Made by a program: the position numbers and the translations under genes
Shown: piece by piece, positions 46,500 to 56,809 of the stretch
Position numbering within the stretch: position 1 is the first letter of the stretch
Layout: each line of letters opens with the position of its first letter
Assembly (NCBI RefSeq): GCF_017916325.1
Contig: NC_090170.1
Span: forward strand, 355,001 to 419,000
DNA: 64,000 nt
Direction of reading: 5' to 3'
Source: Leishmania martiniquensis
Lineage: Eukaryota; Euglenozoa; Kinetoplastea; Trypanosomatida; Trypanosomatidae
Notes under the pieces: model-generated
Database searches by the model: none
What the model saw: the letters and a program-made list of their open reading frames with translations, nothing else
Told to the model about the DNA's origin: nothing

Positions 46500-47250
46500 G
46501 AATCCCCCACTCCAATTCGGCTCCAGCGGGAAGCCGGGTGCTGTCAGCAATCTAATCGTGCGCGCCTCGTGGGCCCTCAAGCTCACCATCAGCGTTCCCG
46601 GCGCGGATCTCTACTCTGTGAACGCGTACCACCTACAGCAGAAGCGGGGGGAGGTCGATACGCAGTGCAGCGACCGGGACGAGGCTATGGCAGGGCCGCT
46701 CGGAGTACCGCGCCACCACTGCTGGCCGTTGCGTGCTGGATAGCAATGAGTTCAGCGCCCCCACCAAGCCAGACAAGCCTGCTGTCGACGGCGACGTCAG
46801 GTGCTACTGCGAGGAGTGGGGCCTCGCCATCTCAGGCATCGCGCTCAACTACACCAGCCCGCAGAGGGAGTGCGCCTTTCCAGGGGAGCTAGACGTAAGG
46901 GGGGGCCTCCGCATTCGCATGAGCCGGCCACAGGCGTAGCAAGGAGCCTCTACACCGATAGCATCGGCGCCGGTCCCCTTGGTGCCACCATCGTCAGCAT
47001 CCTCAACCACGCGCACTAAAGCCTCAACGGCATCGGAGACCAGGGCGGCCCCTACTGCATCAGGGGCTGGAAGCTGGGCGAGCGCTTCGGCTGTTACAGC
47101 TCTGCTTGCCTCTAGCCGCAGCAGCTTCCAAAGGTCGGGACGTGGAAGTCCCTCCTGCAGTCGGCTATACCCCGAGGCCTGCCCGACTACGAAACCTCCC
47201 TCGACATATTCGCCATCACGCCGGCAGATCTTGCCGTGAAGGCGTACGCG
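46500..47250 (+). pseudogene. Third aldose 1-epimerase copy, disrupted
   Basis: Successive fragments in shifting plus-strand frames line up with the two intact epimerases in order. Seen are ISVPGADLYSVNAYH (like the VQVFHP strand), YRATTAGRC (like MGVTVGRC), EEWGLAISGIALNYTSPQRE followed by CAFPGE (like the HWGLTV-FNYTSAHMENGFPGE block), and LYTDSIGAGPLGATIVSILN followed by HAH, TAA, SLNGIG (like the NIFNHAYWNLNGIP block with its Trp/Tyr replaced by a stop). Several frameshifts and at least two in-frame stops (TAA at 47017-47019, TAG near 47113) disrupt it, and the last roughly 90 codons including the catalytic Glu region are unrecognisable. It does not share the 366-bp conversion tract, so it has decayed independently. 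Confidence 0.78.
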
Positions 47251-48624
47251 CGACGCGCCCCAACGCCTTCAAGTGGAGCTGTGCGGCGACGATCACAAGC
47301 GAGAAGAGGGGAGGGGGAGGCTGATGGTGGCGGTGAGGCACTGGAAGAGACGTCGAGCGCCGCCAGCTCATCGCCCTCCCCTTTTTCCCGCTCGCCTATA
47401 TCCATGCCTCCCTCCCCCCTCCTGCTCCTTTGCTCTGCACTTTACTGCTATGTCTGCCACGCGCCCCCACTCCCACCCCTTCCTCCTCGTCTTCTAGTAG
47501 CATTCGTGCCGTGCCTGTTAGAGATGAGGGCAAAGAAGGGATAGTAAAGCGGCTCCTCGCACACGTATATGTGCGTGCTCAGATTTTGGCATACAAACTT
47601 GTTTGCGCGTGAATTGAGCACCTTTGGCGCCTCCCTCACCTCCCCCCTGCACTGCCTCGCGCTGCGGCCGCATCCGCGCGCATGAAGAGATTACAAGCGC
47701 ATGCACGCATGTGTGTGTGTACGTCTGCCTATACCTAAGTGGCTGTTGCTGCCTCGCAAGTATTCTCCCTCCCCCGCCGCTGTTTTTTTTTCCGCTTCTG
47801 CCGCCGCCGCGGTTGCTGTTGCTATTCTCCTCGTTATATTTGCGTGTGCTACTCTTCCTACCTGCTCCGATGGAAAAAAGGACGCAAACTGGCACAGGGG
47901 CGCACTCCTTCGCTCCCTGTAGCGCTCGCTGCTCCTTCCGGCCCTCACGCGAGCAGATAGCCACGCCGGTATGATCGGATAGGGTGAAGCGCAGTGTAAG
48001 TAATGCACAGATGCGTATGGGCACACTGGCGACAGCTTTCCCTTTCCGCGTAGCCGACCAAACGGAAGGTGACAGGGGATTTTCGAAGGAGGAAGCGAAA
48101 ACAAACAGACGGGCGCCTGTTGCTCTCTTGGGCAGGCAGGAGCTCTTTTCTGTACTGGGGAGAGAGTGATCGACTTCCTCTATCACGTCGCGGCAGAAGG
48201 CATAGCATGGGACTCTCCGTCGACTCTTTTGTCGCCGTCGAGGTCATGCGGCCGTCACCCAGCCAACCTGCCCTCCTCTCTCTCTCACCCCCATTCGTCA
48301 TGGCCCTTCGGCGACTCATCTGCTTACACTCCTACGCACACGCATGTGCAAATCCACCTTTCCCATCCTCCCTTTTTTCTCAGCAGTGTGCCCCTGCATT
48401 CTCTCTCCTGCGCTTTCCGCCGACGCCACGACAGCTTATTGATTGTGTGCGCCTGTTCATCCTCTTCCGCTTTTCACTCATTCTCTTCAGTACCCGCTCT
48501 TCCGCCAAGTCGTGTGCCGAGGCGACCGAGGGACAGAACACGCGGGCCTTTAACGCCATCAGCGCCGTTTGCTTCCATCACCGCTGTCCCTCAAGAGCAC
48601 TGCGCTGTCGGGGTGCGTGAGAAA
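47251..48624. other. Intergenic, about 1.4 kb
   Basis: C/T-rich sequence with T runs. A good splice acceptor (pyrimidines 48463-48488, AG at 48489-48490) precedes the UBX gene. The long open frame that enters this region from 48166 is 5'UTR read-through. No gene seen. Confidence 0.7.
48463..48490 (+). promoter_or_regulatory. Trans-splice acceptor for the UBX gene
   Basis: The tract cttccgcttttcactcattc continues to ttcag; the AG at 48489-48490 lies 135 bp before the ATG at 48625. Confidence 0.65.
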
Positions 48625-51210
48625 ATGCTGCACAAATTTGACAAGATCGAGGACGCCATGGCAGCGTGTGTTTCCCTCGAGTACCCCCTCATGGTGACAC
48701 TGCACGACAGGCTGCCCAGCGTTCTCAACAATGCAGACGAGGCGACTCGCGGCAGCGGAGCCGGTGGTATGGCGGGAGGGCGCAGTGCTGCCGGTCTGAC
48801 CTTCCCATTTCTCCCTGCGTCGCATGCCTCCATCACTCGGGCCAGCAGCAGTCTCTTCGCCGACGCTTCCGATTCGTGGGAAACGGCGCACGCAGCGCCC
48901 GACCTCGCCATGGCCACGGCTAACGCCTCTCTTGGCTACCTCATGAGGCCGGCGAACCTGACGGCAGCCGCTGCAGCGAACGCGTCAGCGATGGCGCAGG
49001 CGTTGGCAGATGGTGAGGAGCTCGCTCTTGTGCCAGACTTTCCGTTGGGCAGTATACAAGGCGGAGCAGCGCAGCGCGAGGCCCTGCTCGTCACCCTCCT
49101 CGAGAGCCGCCTCGGCTCCGTCACGTTGCTGCACCTTATCGAGGCAGAGACCCCCGACTACGCCGCCTTCTCTGCTGCTGTGCAAGCGACCCCGGGCACT
49201 CCTGCCGCTGCACTGCCGCGCGTGCATATCTTCTTCCCGCCGAGCGCCGGCATGGCACCGGTAGTGCTGAGCGGGAAGTTGCTGACTCCGCAGAACCTCT
49301 ACAACTGCGTGCAGGCGGCCCTTCTGAAACCTAAAACACACGCCTCACAAGCGACGGCCCCGGGCGGATCTCACGAGCTTACTTCTTTTTTCTCCGCCTC
49401 GGTGTCCGCCATGAACCGCGAGTACCTGCGCGCGCGCCAGCAATCGAGTCCTGCGTCATCGAACTCCGATTCTGGCGCAACCACGGTGCTTCAGCAACGC
49501 CACAGCGACCCTTCCTCCACGGCTAAGACGGCACCGGGTGGCCAGCAGCCCGCCACAACTGCGCCGATTATGGCGGTGCCGGCGCAGCGCGCGAAGGGTG
49601 TGGCCAATGTGGACGCATTAGGAGCAGCCCATTTAATCAGCGTTGCAGGGCTTCCTATGTCCTTCACCAGCTCTGCGACGACTGTCGCGGCATACAAGAC
49701 GATTCTCACCACCCCTAGCATGACCCTGCAGACGGTATGGCGAGCGGTGGAAAAGCACCTGGAGTGGGCGCAGCGTGAGGTGCAGCAGGCGCAGGCGGCG
49801 TCGACGTGGAACGGGATCACGCCACCCAAGCCTGGGGCAAAGTTTAACTTGACGATTGAAGCGCCAATGACGTCAAAAGAGGCGGTCTCAGTGACAGCAA
49901 CGACGGTGGAGGAGGCTGCCAAGGTACGTTTACAGGACTACCCACGCAGCACACTTGTGCAAGTCTGCTTCGAAGACGTTTCGCCGCCATCCCCTGCTGT
50001 GACGGCACCGGCGGCATCGACGCCAGCAACAGGGGCCACACCCGCCCCGCGCCCTTCAGAGTACGTGTGCGAGGGAGAAGTGTGCCGTCGGCGAGCCCCT
50101 GACGACACCCCGGTGGCTGCAGCCGCAAACGCGCCACCGTCGCCACCAAAGGAATCAGCACCTACTGCCGCCTCCGCACCTGCATCGGAGGCGGCCAGCG
50201 AAGCCGCCTCCGTGAGGCTTCGCTGCTCGCTGCCCAACGGTAAGACTCTGGACGTGGCGCAGCTGGACCCTTCTGTGAACACCCTCCGTGCCGACGTCCG
50301 CCCTACCGTGGCAGACGCTTTAGGCTACAACAACTTCGTGTTCGTGTGCGCCTACCCTCCTAAGCGGTACAGTACGGAGACGGATGAGGGTCTGCCTCTG
50401 AAGGAGGTGGGACTCGGTCGATCCAGCGCCCTGCGTGTCGTGCCGCTCGACAGCCCTGCGTCACCCAAAACTTCGAGGAATGGGGAAGCACAGCAGCAGC
50501 AGCAGCAGCAACCGCCAGGGCCTGCACGGGCAATGCTCTTTGGCGCTGCATCTTCTCTGATGGCAATGTTTGCTGGTGCTCGCGGCAACCGAGGTGAGGC
50601 CCCCGGAACAGCCGCTGGAGCCTCCCCCTCCCCTGCCTCCAGTCAGGCGCGGCGGCCACATCGCACATACAACTCGATGGCCGAGATGCTGGCCGCGAAC
50701 GAGGAGGCAGAGCGGCAGAGGGCCATGGAGCGCCTTCGGCAAGAGCAGCAGGGGCTCGGGTCGTCATCCTCAGCCCTCCATCCGCTGGACGCCGAGCAGC
50801 GGGCGCAGGGCAAAAAGTCCAACCGCTACTTTGGCGGCGGCTCCACCGAGTTCATTGCCGAAGATGGAAGTGACGGCGAGGGCGGGAGTGACAGCGAGGG
50901 CAAGCGCGCGGCGATGGCGGGCTTGACACCGCAGCAGCAAGAAGCCTTTCTATGTGAGCAGCTGCGGCAGCTTATGAGTCATCATCAGCGGCAACCCAGA
51001 GAAGCGGACAAGAACGAAGACGACGCCGAGGAAGGAGGCGAGGAAGGAGCGCAGGGAAGGGTTGGGGGTCAAGGTGCCTTTCAGGGCCAAGGGCGGCGCT
51101 TGGCTGGCGATGCGCCGCCCGCGAGCGGCGGCTCTGCGCACCCCGCCTCTCCCTATCCCCCGTCGCCGTCCGACTCGGTTCCAGCAGCGGGAGCTGAGGA
51201 GACGAAGTAA
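48625..51210 (+). CDS. UBX-domain protein, UBXN4-like architecture
   Basis: 861 residues from the ATG at 48625; in-frame codons back to 48166 lie upstream of the splice site. UBX proteins recruit the AAA ATPase p97/VCP (TbVCP in trypanosomes) to ubiquitinated cargo, often in ER-associated degradation. The UBX domain is at about residues 530-607: LRCSLPNGKTLDVAQLD, then FVFVCAYPPKRYSTETDEGL and PLKEVGLGRSSALRVVPL. The N-terminal part (about 1-240) ends in a thioredoxin-like strand-helix order (ALPRVHIFFPPSAGMAPVVL then NLYNCVQAALL), as in UBXN4/erasin. A Gln run follows at about 623-629, then Ala/Ser/Gln-rich and Gly/Glu-rich tails. No transmembrane segment is evident. It lies inside the interval between the inverted SIDER copies. 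Confidence 0.82.
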   Translation: MLHKFDKIEDAMAACVSLEYPLMVTLHDRLPSVLNNADEATRGSGAGGMAGGRSAAGLTFPFLPASHASITRASSSLFADASDSWETAHAAPDLAMATANASLGYLMRPANLTAAAAANASAMAQALADGEELALVPDFPLGSIQGGAAQREALLVTLLESRLGSVTLLHLIEAETPDYAAFSAAVQATPGTPAAALPRVHIFFPPSAGMAPVVLSGKLLTPQNLYNCVQAALLKPKTHASQATAPGGSHELTSFFSASVSAMNREYLRARQQSSPASSNSDSGATTVLQQRHSDPSSTAKTAPGGQQPATTAPIMAVPAQRAKGVANVDALGAAHLISVAGLPMSFTSSATTVAAYKTILTTPSMTLQTVWRAVEKHLEWAQREVQQAQAASTWNGITPPKPGAKFNLTIEAPMTSKEAVSVTATTVEEAAKVRLQDYPRSTLVQVCFEDVSPPSPAVTAPAASTPATGATPAPRPSEYVCEGEVCRRRAPDDTPVAAAANAPPSPPKESAPTAASAPASEAASEAASVRLRCSLPNGKTLDVAQLDPSVNTLRADVRPTVADALGYNNFVFVCAYPPKRYSTETDEGLPLKEVGLGRSSALRVVPLDSPASPKTSRNGEAQQQQQQQPPGPARAMLFGAASSLMAMFAGARGNRGEAPGTAAGASPSPASSQARRPHRTYNSMAEMLAANEEAERQRAMERLRQEQQGLGSSSSALHPLDAEQRAQGKKSNRYFGGGSTEFIAEDGSDGEGGSDSEGKRAAMAGLTPQQQEAFLCEQLRQLMSHHQRQPREADKNEDDAEEGGEEGAQGRVGGQGAFQGQGRRLAGDAPPASGGSAHPASPYPPSPSDSVPAAGAEETK

Positions 51211-52163
51211 GTGAGGAAGAGGAATTGTAGCGAACCCCAAGGGGGGGACATGTCCGAGTGCCTACGCCTCCTCCGTGCGATAGCCAACAGATTCGTGCGC
51301 GCGCGTGTCTTTTGAGTGCGTTCATGCTTTGTGGAAGCCGGCCGCGCCTGAAGAGACGGGCGGGGGGAAGGTGATGCGGAGCCATTCCACCCCTTGACTC
51401 CTTCCCCCTCCGCCTTTCTTGGTTGTCTTTTGCTGTACCCATTTCGAGCGTGGCGTTGTGGCTGTCCCCCTGGCGGGCGCCATCGCTGCTCTGTCGCGCC
51501 CTTGTGCAAACGAGGGGAGGGAGGGACAAGTTAGCATCTCTCTTCCCTTCCCTTCCCTCCCTCCCCCCTGCCGCAGCATCGTATCACCCACTACTCTCTA
51601 TCTGCGAGGTTGCCTGCATCGGTCCCCCTTCTCGCTGTCGCCGCTCTCTGTGCAGCGGCAGCGGAATAGCGAGGGGTGTTGAAGAGGGAGCTGAGCCCGT
51701 GGAGCCCCCTCCTCCTCCTCCTCTATTCGCTGAGGAGAGAGAGAGCTCGTCCTAGCCAATGGGGAAGGGAGAGGCACGCATGCGCACGTGAACACACAGG
51801 ACGGCCCGTAATGTCCGTTGGGGAAATGTACCCCAGCGCGTGCTCGGGCATAGTTGGCCTGCCTTTCCCCTCATCCCACAGAGGCCTTCCCCTTCGCCTC
51901 TCCGCGAAAGCGACATCTCTGTCGCCGCCGCCCCCCCCCAGTGCAGGGCCTGCTCAGCGGCCCTCTGGCGTGTGCCGCACATGGCATGGCTGCTGTCTAC
52001 CAACCTATCCCCCGCTTCCTTTTCCCCTTTTCCTTTGCTCTTGGCCGGTCTCTCTCTCTCGTTCCTCCGCTGCCAGCTGGAACGAAGAGGTGGCGGCGTA
52101 AAGGAGCACCTGTGAAGGGCAGCTAAATTGATTGCAGCACATTCATCATACGCACCGCCAGCA
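51211..52163. other. Intergenic, about 950 bp
   Basis: 3'UTR followed by C/T-rich leader. A long pyrimidine tract (52015-52070) with AG at 52075-52076 is the probable acceptor for CK1.1. No gene seen. Confidence 0.7.
52015..52076 (+). promoter_or_regulatory. Trans-splice acceptor for CK1.1
   Basis: About 55 bp of nearly pure pyrimidine, including a (CT)n run, ends at AG 52075-52076, 88 bp before the ATG. Confidence 0.65.
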
Positions 52164-53162
52164 ATGGTCGGGGGTAAGAACAAGTCGCCAAGGGCGCTGG
52201 AGAACTGCGTGGTGCAGGGCGGCCGCTTCCGCATCGGCCGCCGCATCGGCGGCGGCTCCTTTGGCGATATCTTCGAAGGTGTCGACACTCGAACAGGCGA
52301 AATAGTTGCCATCAAGGTGGAGCGCGCCAAGACGACTCACCCGCAGCTCTTGGCAGAAACGCAGCACTACACCCTAGTCAGCCAAGGCCGTGCAGCGGCG
52401 TACATGCCCACCATCTTCGGATACTCGTCCGAGAGCGATTTCAATGTGATGGCGATGGAGCTGATGGGGCTTTCATTGGAGGATCTGCATGAACAGTGCG
52501 GCGGCCGCTTTTCGCTCAAGACGACGCTGATGCTGGCGGACCAAATTCTGTGGCTCATCGAGCTTGTGCACTCTCGCGGCATTCTGCACCGCGACATCAA
52601 GCCCGACAACTTCATCATGGGGCGCGGCAAGAAGGAGCACCACGTGTACATCATCGACTTTGGGCTGGCGAAGAGCTATCGAGACCCGCGTACGCACGCT
52701 CACATCCCATACAAGGAGGGCAAGAGCCTGACAGGCACGGCCCGCTACTGTAGCATCAACACGCACCTCGGCGTGGAGCAGGGCCGCCGCGACGACATGG
52801 AGGGTATCGGTTATCTCCTCATTTACTTACTTCGAGGCTCGCTGCCGTGGCAGGGCTTGAAGGCGCCGAATAAGGACCACAAGTACAGCACGATTGCCCA
52901 CGTAAAGATGTGCACCTCTGTTGATGTGCTCTGCAACGATTTGCCCGTAGAGTTTGCGTCGCTCATCAATTACTCGCGCGCGCTACGCTTCGAGGAGCGT
53001 CCTGAGTACGGCTACCTCCGCTCTCTGTTTCGCCGGCTGTTCGAGCGAGAGGGCTATCAGGATGACTACGTCTATGATTGGACGGTGCGCAACATGCAGG
53101 AAACGCTCGTGGCAGGGCAGCGCAAGCGTGCAGAGATGAAGCCCGAAAAGAAGCGGTCGTAG
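52164..53162 (+). CDS. CK1.1: Casein kinase 1 isoform CK1.1
   Basis: 332 residues from the ATG at 52164. Serine/threonine kinase of the CK1 family. It shows the glycine loop RRIGGGSFGDIFEG near residue 25, VAIK lysine, HRDIKPDNF catalytic loop beginning at residue 142, DFGLAK at 165, and the CK1 signature [15 protein letters not shown] in place of APE. The C-terminal extension is short and basic (QRKRAEMKPEKKRS), unlike the long tail of CK1.2. Leishmania carries two adjacent CK1 genes; by order, size and divergent tail this is CK1.1, the less conserved isoform. An in-frame TTG at 52128 is not a likely start. It lies between the two inverted SIDER copies. Confidence 0.92.
   Translation: MVGGKNKSPRALENCVVQGGRFRIGRRIGGGSFGDIFEGVDTRTGEIVAIKVERAKTTHPQLLAETQHYTLVSQGRAAAYMPTIFGYSSESDFNVMAMELMGLSLEDLHEQCGGRFSLKTTLMLADQILWLIELVHSRGILHRDIKPDNFIMGRGKKEHHVYIIDFGLAKSYRDPRTHAHIPYKEGKSLTGTARYCSINTHLGVEQGRRDDMEGIGYLLIYLLRGSLPWQGLKAPNKDHKYSTIAHVKMCTSVDVLCNDLPVEFASLINYSRALRFEERPEYGYLRSLFRRLFEREGYQDDYVYDWTVRNMQETLVAGQRKRAEMKPEKKRS
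52677..52766 (+). repeat. 90-bp tract identical between CK1.1 and CK1.2
   Basis: Identical base for base to 56234-56323, including third positions, and preceded by another 37 identical bases separated by a short mismatch. It encodes the [20 protein letters not shown] region. Surrounding coding sequence differs at many third positions. Confidence 0.85.
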
Positions 53163-54300
53163 CGTACGCGCATGTACGCGTATGATCGTGCGTGTTGCTG
53201 AGAGGCATGCCAGTGAGTCGCTCAAGTGTGCCAGGGGAGGAGTGAGGAGGGATCCGTTGGCGTGGTTGGCATCGTATTTTTCCGGTAGAAAAGAAGGCGA
53301 AGCTATTTCTATGGGTGTGCACCCGCCTTGTGTTGTGGAGTCGGCCGTGGTACAGCGTACACACCACCACCTCTATGATCGATCGGGCCCTCTTGTAATC
53401 GATCGCATCTTCCTTCAGCACTCATGTCCTCCCTTCATTCACCCAGCTGCACCCCACTCAATCGGGTCACGGAAGGAGCTCGATTGTTCTTGCCGTAGTG
53501 CACACACACGCACAGAGGGGGAAGAGGCCCCCTTCGCTACCTCTTTCAGTTTCTCATACTTTCACACTTCTCTATCCTCTCTCCCCGCCCCATCCACATA
53601 CACACACACACACCGCACGCCAAGCCTTTTCGACCTTCCTGAAGCGCTTACGGGTGGCCTTCACAAACGCGCCCAGCTCCATCGCTAAACAAACGCAAAA
53701 AAAGGGAGTGGAGTGTTGACGAGCGTTCGTGCGCGGGTGTAAGGCGAAGGACGCCGCTGGGCCGACCAGGATAGGGGGGAACAGTACATCACTATGCCGC
53801 CGCGCGCCAACATTGCTGCGGTGCCTTAGTGAGGCGCCCCTCCCCTTAGTTCTTCTGCTTACCTGACCGCTATGATTTGTGTGTGTGTGTGTGTGCTACT
53901 TCTGCTGTTTTCCTCTCCCTTTCTTCTGCGGTTCTCTTTTCGGCTGATGTCTATGTTTGCGTATGCGTGTGTGTGTGCGTATCGCTGTGTTTCTTTCCTT
54001 CGCACTTTGGTGGGGGGGTTGATGTTCTAGCTGAACTGGAGACTCGAAGGGCCCCTTGTTTTGTCTACATGTCTGTGGCTCCGCGGATCTGTGCCGCTAC
54101 CGCACCCACACACCACACGCTCACTCTAAACGATAGCCTACGGTGCTGGTACACTTTGCTCTCTCATCTCTCTTCGTCTCTTCCTCACGGCGCAGTCTTT
54201 TTTCCGTTCGCCTTCTCTTCTCTTCCGGCCTCCTCCTCTCAACCACCCCCACCCCGCATGTGTAGCCGTCCTAGGCAATTGTGCTCCACATCTCCGCTCT
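53163..54300. other. Intergenic, 3'UTR of CK1.1
   Basis: Mixed sequence to about 53500, then pyrimidine-rich with CA and TG repeats (53601-53611, 53879-53894). No gene seen. It ends at the inverted SIDER. Confidence 0.65.
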
Positions 54301-54854
54301 TCCACCTCACAACACATGAGTCTGACACCGCTCTGCCCTCTTCCCCGCACCACCACCCCCTGGCCTGTCACAGCCCCCTTACAAGGTGCGGGGCAGCCAT
54401 AGAGTTGTGGCACAGCCATGCGCCGACCCAGTTGTCTGTGCACGGCCTCTGCCGCCAGCTCTGCCCACTCCACGCCTAGCAGGTGGTCGCCCCAGGCCGC
54501 TCGCGCTAACGGGCCTTGTGAGGGGCGAGTGGGACCGGCTCGAGTCACGCTGGCACGTTGCGCACCACGCGGGAGTCGCACACGTGTGCGCTGTCGCAGG
54601 CCTTCCGGATGCCACGCCGCCCGGGGCCTGGCCGCCGACGTGGATAGCGCTGCGTTGCTCTGAGCTCCCCACCACCACCACACACACACATGCACGTCAC
54701 TCGGCCTTGACCCTTGCCCACCAGAAGAGGTGGCTCGGCATGGGGAGGGGTTAGAGGTGAGGGTGCTTGGCTTCCTCGCACAACGTGAGGTACGAGGCCC
54801 CCCCTGAGCCGCCACGTACACTGCGCGGTGTGTGCCCGCGCCTTCAGGGCAGTA
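54301..54854 (-). mobile_element. SIDER retroposon copy B (inverted partner of 43643-44197)
   Basis: 554 bp; its reverse complement is almost identical to 43643-44197. The G/C run here is one base shorter (C7, 54798-54804) and two substitutions lie near the 54854 end. Sequences outside the homologous block are unrelated to those around copy A, so this is an element copy rather than a larger inverted duplication. It lies between CK1.1 and CK1.2, opposite to the direction of transcription. Confidence 0.85.
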
Positions 54855-55753
54855 TGTGACGCTATGAAGCAAAAGAGGGAGACGGCGATGTACGCGGAAG
54901 AAGGCAAAACAGCAAGCGCGAATGCGCGCAGCTTTTCCCCTCCCTCCCTCACCCCCTCAGCCTATCTGCAACGCAGGGGGGTGCGACAGTAACACAAGCG
55001 CGGGCGAAGAATCACGACCACGGCTTGCGTCTCGCGAGGTATTTCCACCAGGTGAATGAGAATCTGCGCTGCCCTCGCAGGTGGCGCCTACCGTTTCTGT
55101 CGTGGGCCCATCGCACATCACCTCCTCTTCCTCCTCCACAGCAGCAATAGCCGCTTCTCTCTGCACTGCCCCCTCTTCGTACCGAACAAAAGGAAAAACA
55201 AACCGAAGAAAAACGCTGTCTTTTTTTTGTTTCCTCCCTTTGTGTGTGTGTGTATGTCAAAGTGCTCTGATCGTGGCACGCTGAGTCGCCTCCGTTTGTT
55301 TTCTTCCGCGTGGCGCGGCGCACACAAATACACAAGAGGAACACGTGTGCCAACTGGCATAGCAGTCGCCTTATTTCTGTAACAAAGCCGCTCTTTCGCC
55401 TCTCTCCTCCCACCCTCGGCTCAGTCGCCCTCCTCTCGAGCCACTTTGCCTGTCTGCATCTCACTCTCTCCGAAGTGAACGAAGACTGCGCCAAACCCAC
55501 ACACACACACACGGAGAGAGACAGTGGCATATTCGCAGGTGCGCATCCGCAGGAATACTTGACGGGGGCCGTCCTCTTCTCTCTCTTTTTGTTGCGCTCT
55601 AGGGCACTACGGTGAGGGGACGGAGGCGATTGAGCCGCAGTATAGCAGATTTTGCGCGCTCCTTCTCTTTGGTGAGTGCGCCCACCTCCCCGCAGAAGCG
55701 CACTTCTGCACAGTTTCACACATACACGCGAACATACACTTTCCAGCGCAAAC
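54855..55753. other. Intergenic, leader region of CK1.2
   Basis: Mixed sequence, then T-rich sequence, then strong pyrimidine tracts. Two candidate acceptors: AG at 55611-55612 and AG at 55694-55695. No gene seen. Confidence 0.7.
55571..55612 (+). promoter_or_regulatory. Trans-splice acceptor for CK1.2
   Basis: The tract cctcttctctctctttttgt continues to ctctag, giving AG at 55611-55612, 142 bp before the ATG. A second AG at 55694-55695 follows a shorter C-rich tract and could be an alternative site. Confidence 0.6.
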
Positions 55754-56809
55754 ATGAACGTGGAACTGCGCGTTGGCAACCGCTACCGGATCGGTCAGAA
55801 GATCGGCTCCGGCTCCTTCGGTGAGATCTTCCGCGGCACAAACATTCAGACGGGCGACCCAGTCGCCATCAAGCTTGAGCAGGTGAAGACGCGCCACCCG
55901 CAGCTCACGTATGAGTCCCGCTTCTATCGCATCCTCGGCAGCGGCGGTGGCGCCGTCGGCATCCCCATGATGTTCTACCACGGCGTTGAGGGCGAGTTCA
56001 ACGTGATGGTGATTGAGCTGCTCGGTCCCTCGCTAGAGGACCTCTTCTCCTTTTGTGGCCGTCGCCTCTCGCTCAAGACGACGCTGATGCTGGCGGACCA
56101 GATGATCAGCCGCATTGAGTTTGTGCATAGCAAAAATGTGCTGCACCGCGACATCAAGCCCGACAACTTCCTCATGGGCACCGGCAAGAAGGGCCACCAC
56201 GTGTACATCATCGACTTTGGGCTGGCGAAGAAGTATCGAGACCCGCGTACGCACGCTCACATCCCATACAAGGAGGGCAAGAGCCTGACAGGCACGGCCC
56301 GCTACTGTAGCATCAACACGCACATGGGCGTGGAGCAGGGCCGCCGCGACGACATGGAGGGCATTGGCTACATTCTCATGTACTTCCTTCGCGGCTCGCT
56401 GCCGTGGCAGGGCTTGAAGGCACACACGAAGCAGGAGAAGTACAACCGCATCTCAGAGCGCAAGCAGACGACGCCGGTGGAACTGCTGTGCAAGGGCTTC
56501 CCCAGCGAGTTCGCGGCCTACATGAACTACGTGCGCGCGCTGCGCTTTGAGGACAAGCCCGACTACTCGTACCTGAAGCGCATGTTCCGAGACCTCTTCG
56601 TGCGGGAGGGCTACCACGTCGACTACGTATTTGACTGGACGCTGAAGCGGATTCATGAAAGCTTGCAGGAGCAGCAGTCCTTCCCAGGCGGCAGCAACGG
56701 CGGCGGCGCCGCAGGCAACGGCTCCCCGGTGAACCAAAACCCGGCGCAGGGCGGAAGCGGTGGTGCTCCGAACAACAACCAGGAGCCAGGCGCTCCAGAG
56801 CAGCAGTAG
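55754..56809 (+). CDS. CK1.2: Casein kinase 1 isoform CK1.2
   Basis: 351 residues from the ATG at 55754. CK1 kinase with [15 protein letters not shown] loop near residue 14, VAIKLE lysine, HRDIKPDNF beginning at residue 131, [20 protein letters not shown] from 154, and the SINTH signature. The C-terminal tail after about residue 305 is Gly/Asn/Pro/Gln-rich, as in the highly conserved Leishmania CK1.2. From the literature, that isoform is the major, essential CK1, is released in extracellular vesicles, and can act on host proteins. Part of the activation-loop region is identical at DNA level to CK1.1 (see repeat at 56234-56323). It lies outside the SIDER-bracketed interval. Confidence 0.95.
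   Translation: MNVELRVGNRYRIGQKIGSGSFGEIFRGTNIQTGDPVAIKLEQVKTRHPQLTYESRFYRILGSGGGAVGIPMMFYHGVEGEFNVMVIELLGPSLEDLFSFCGRRLSLKTTLMLADQMISRIEFVHSKNVLHRDIKPDNFLMGTGKKGHHVYIIDFGLAKKYRDPRTHAHIPYKEGKSLTGTARYCSINTHMGVEQGRRDDMEGIGYILMYFLRGSLPWQGLKAHTKQEKYNRISERKQTTPVELLCKGFPSEFAAYMNYVRALRFEDKPDYSYLKRMFRDLFVREGYHVDYVFDWTLKRIHESLQEQQSFPGGSNGGGAAGNGSPVNQNPAQGGSGGAPNNNQEPGAPEQQ
56234..56323 (+). repeat. 90-bp tract identical between CK1.2 and CK1.1
   Basis: Partner of 52677-52766. Confidence 0.85.

Noticed and set aside
48166..48624. 153-codon N-terminal extension of the UBX protein
   Set aside because: Starts with GTG and contains the splice acceptor at 48489-48490.
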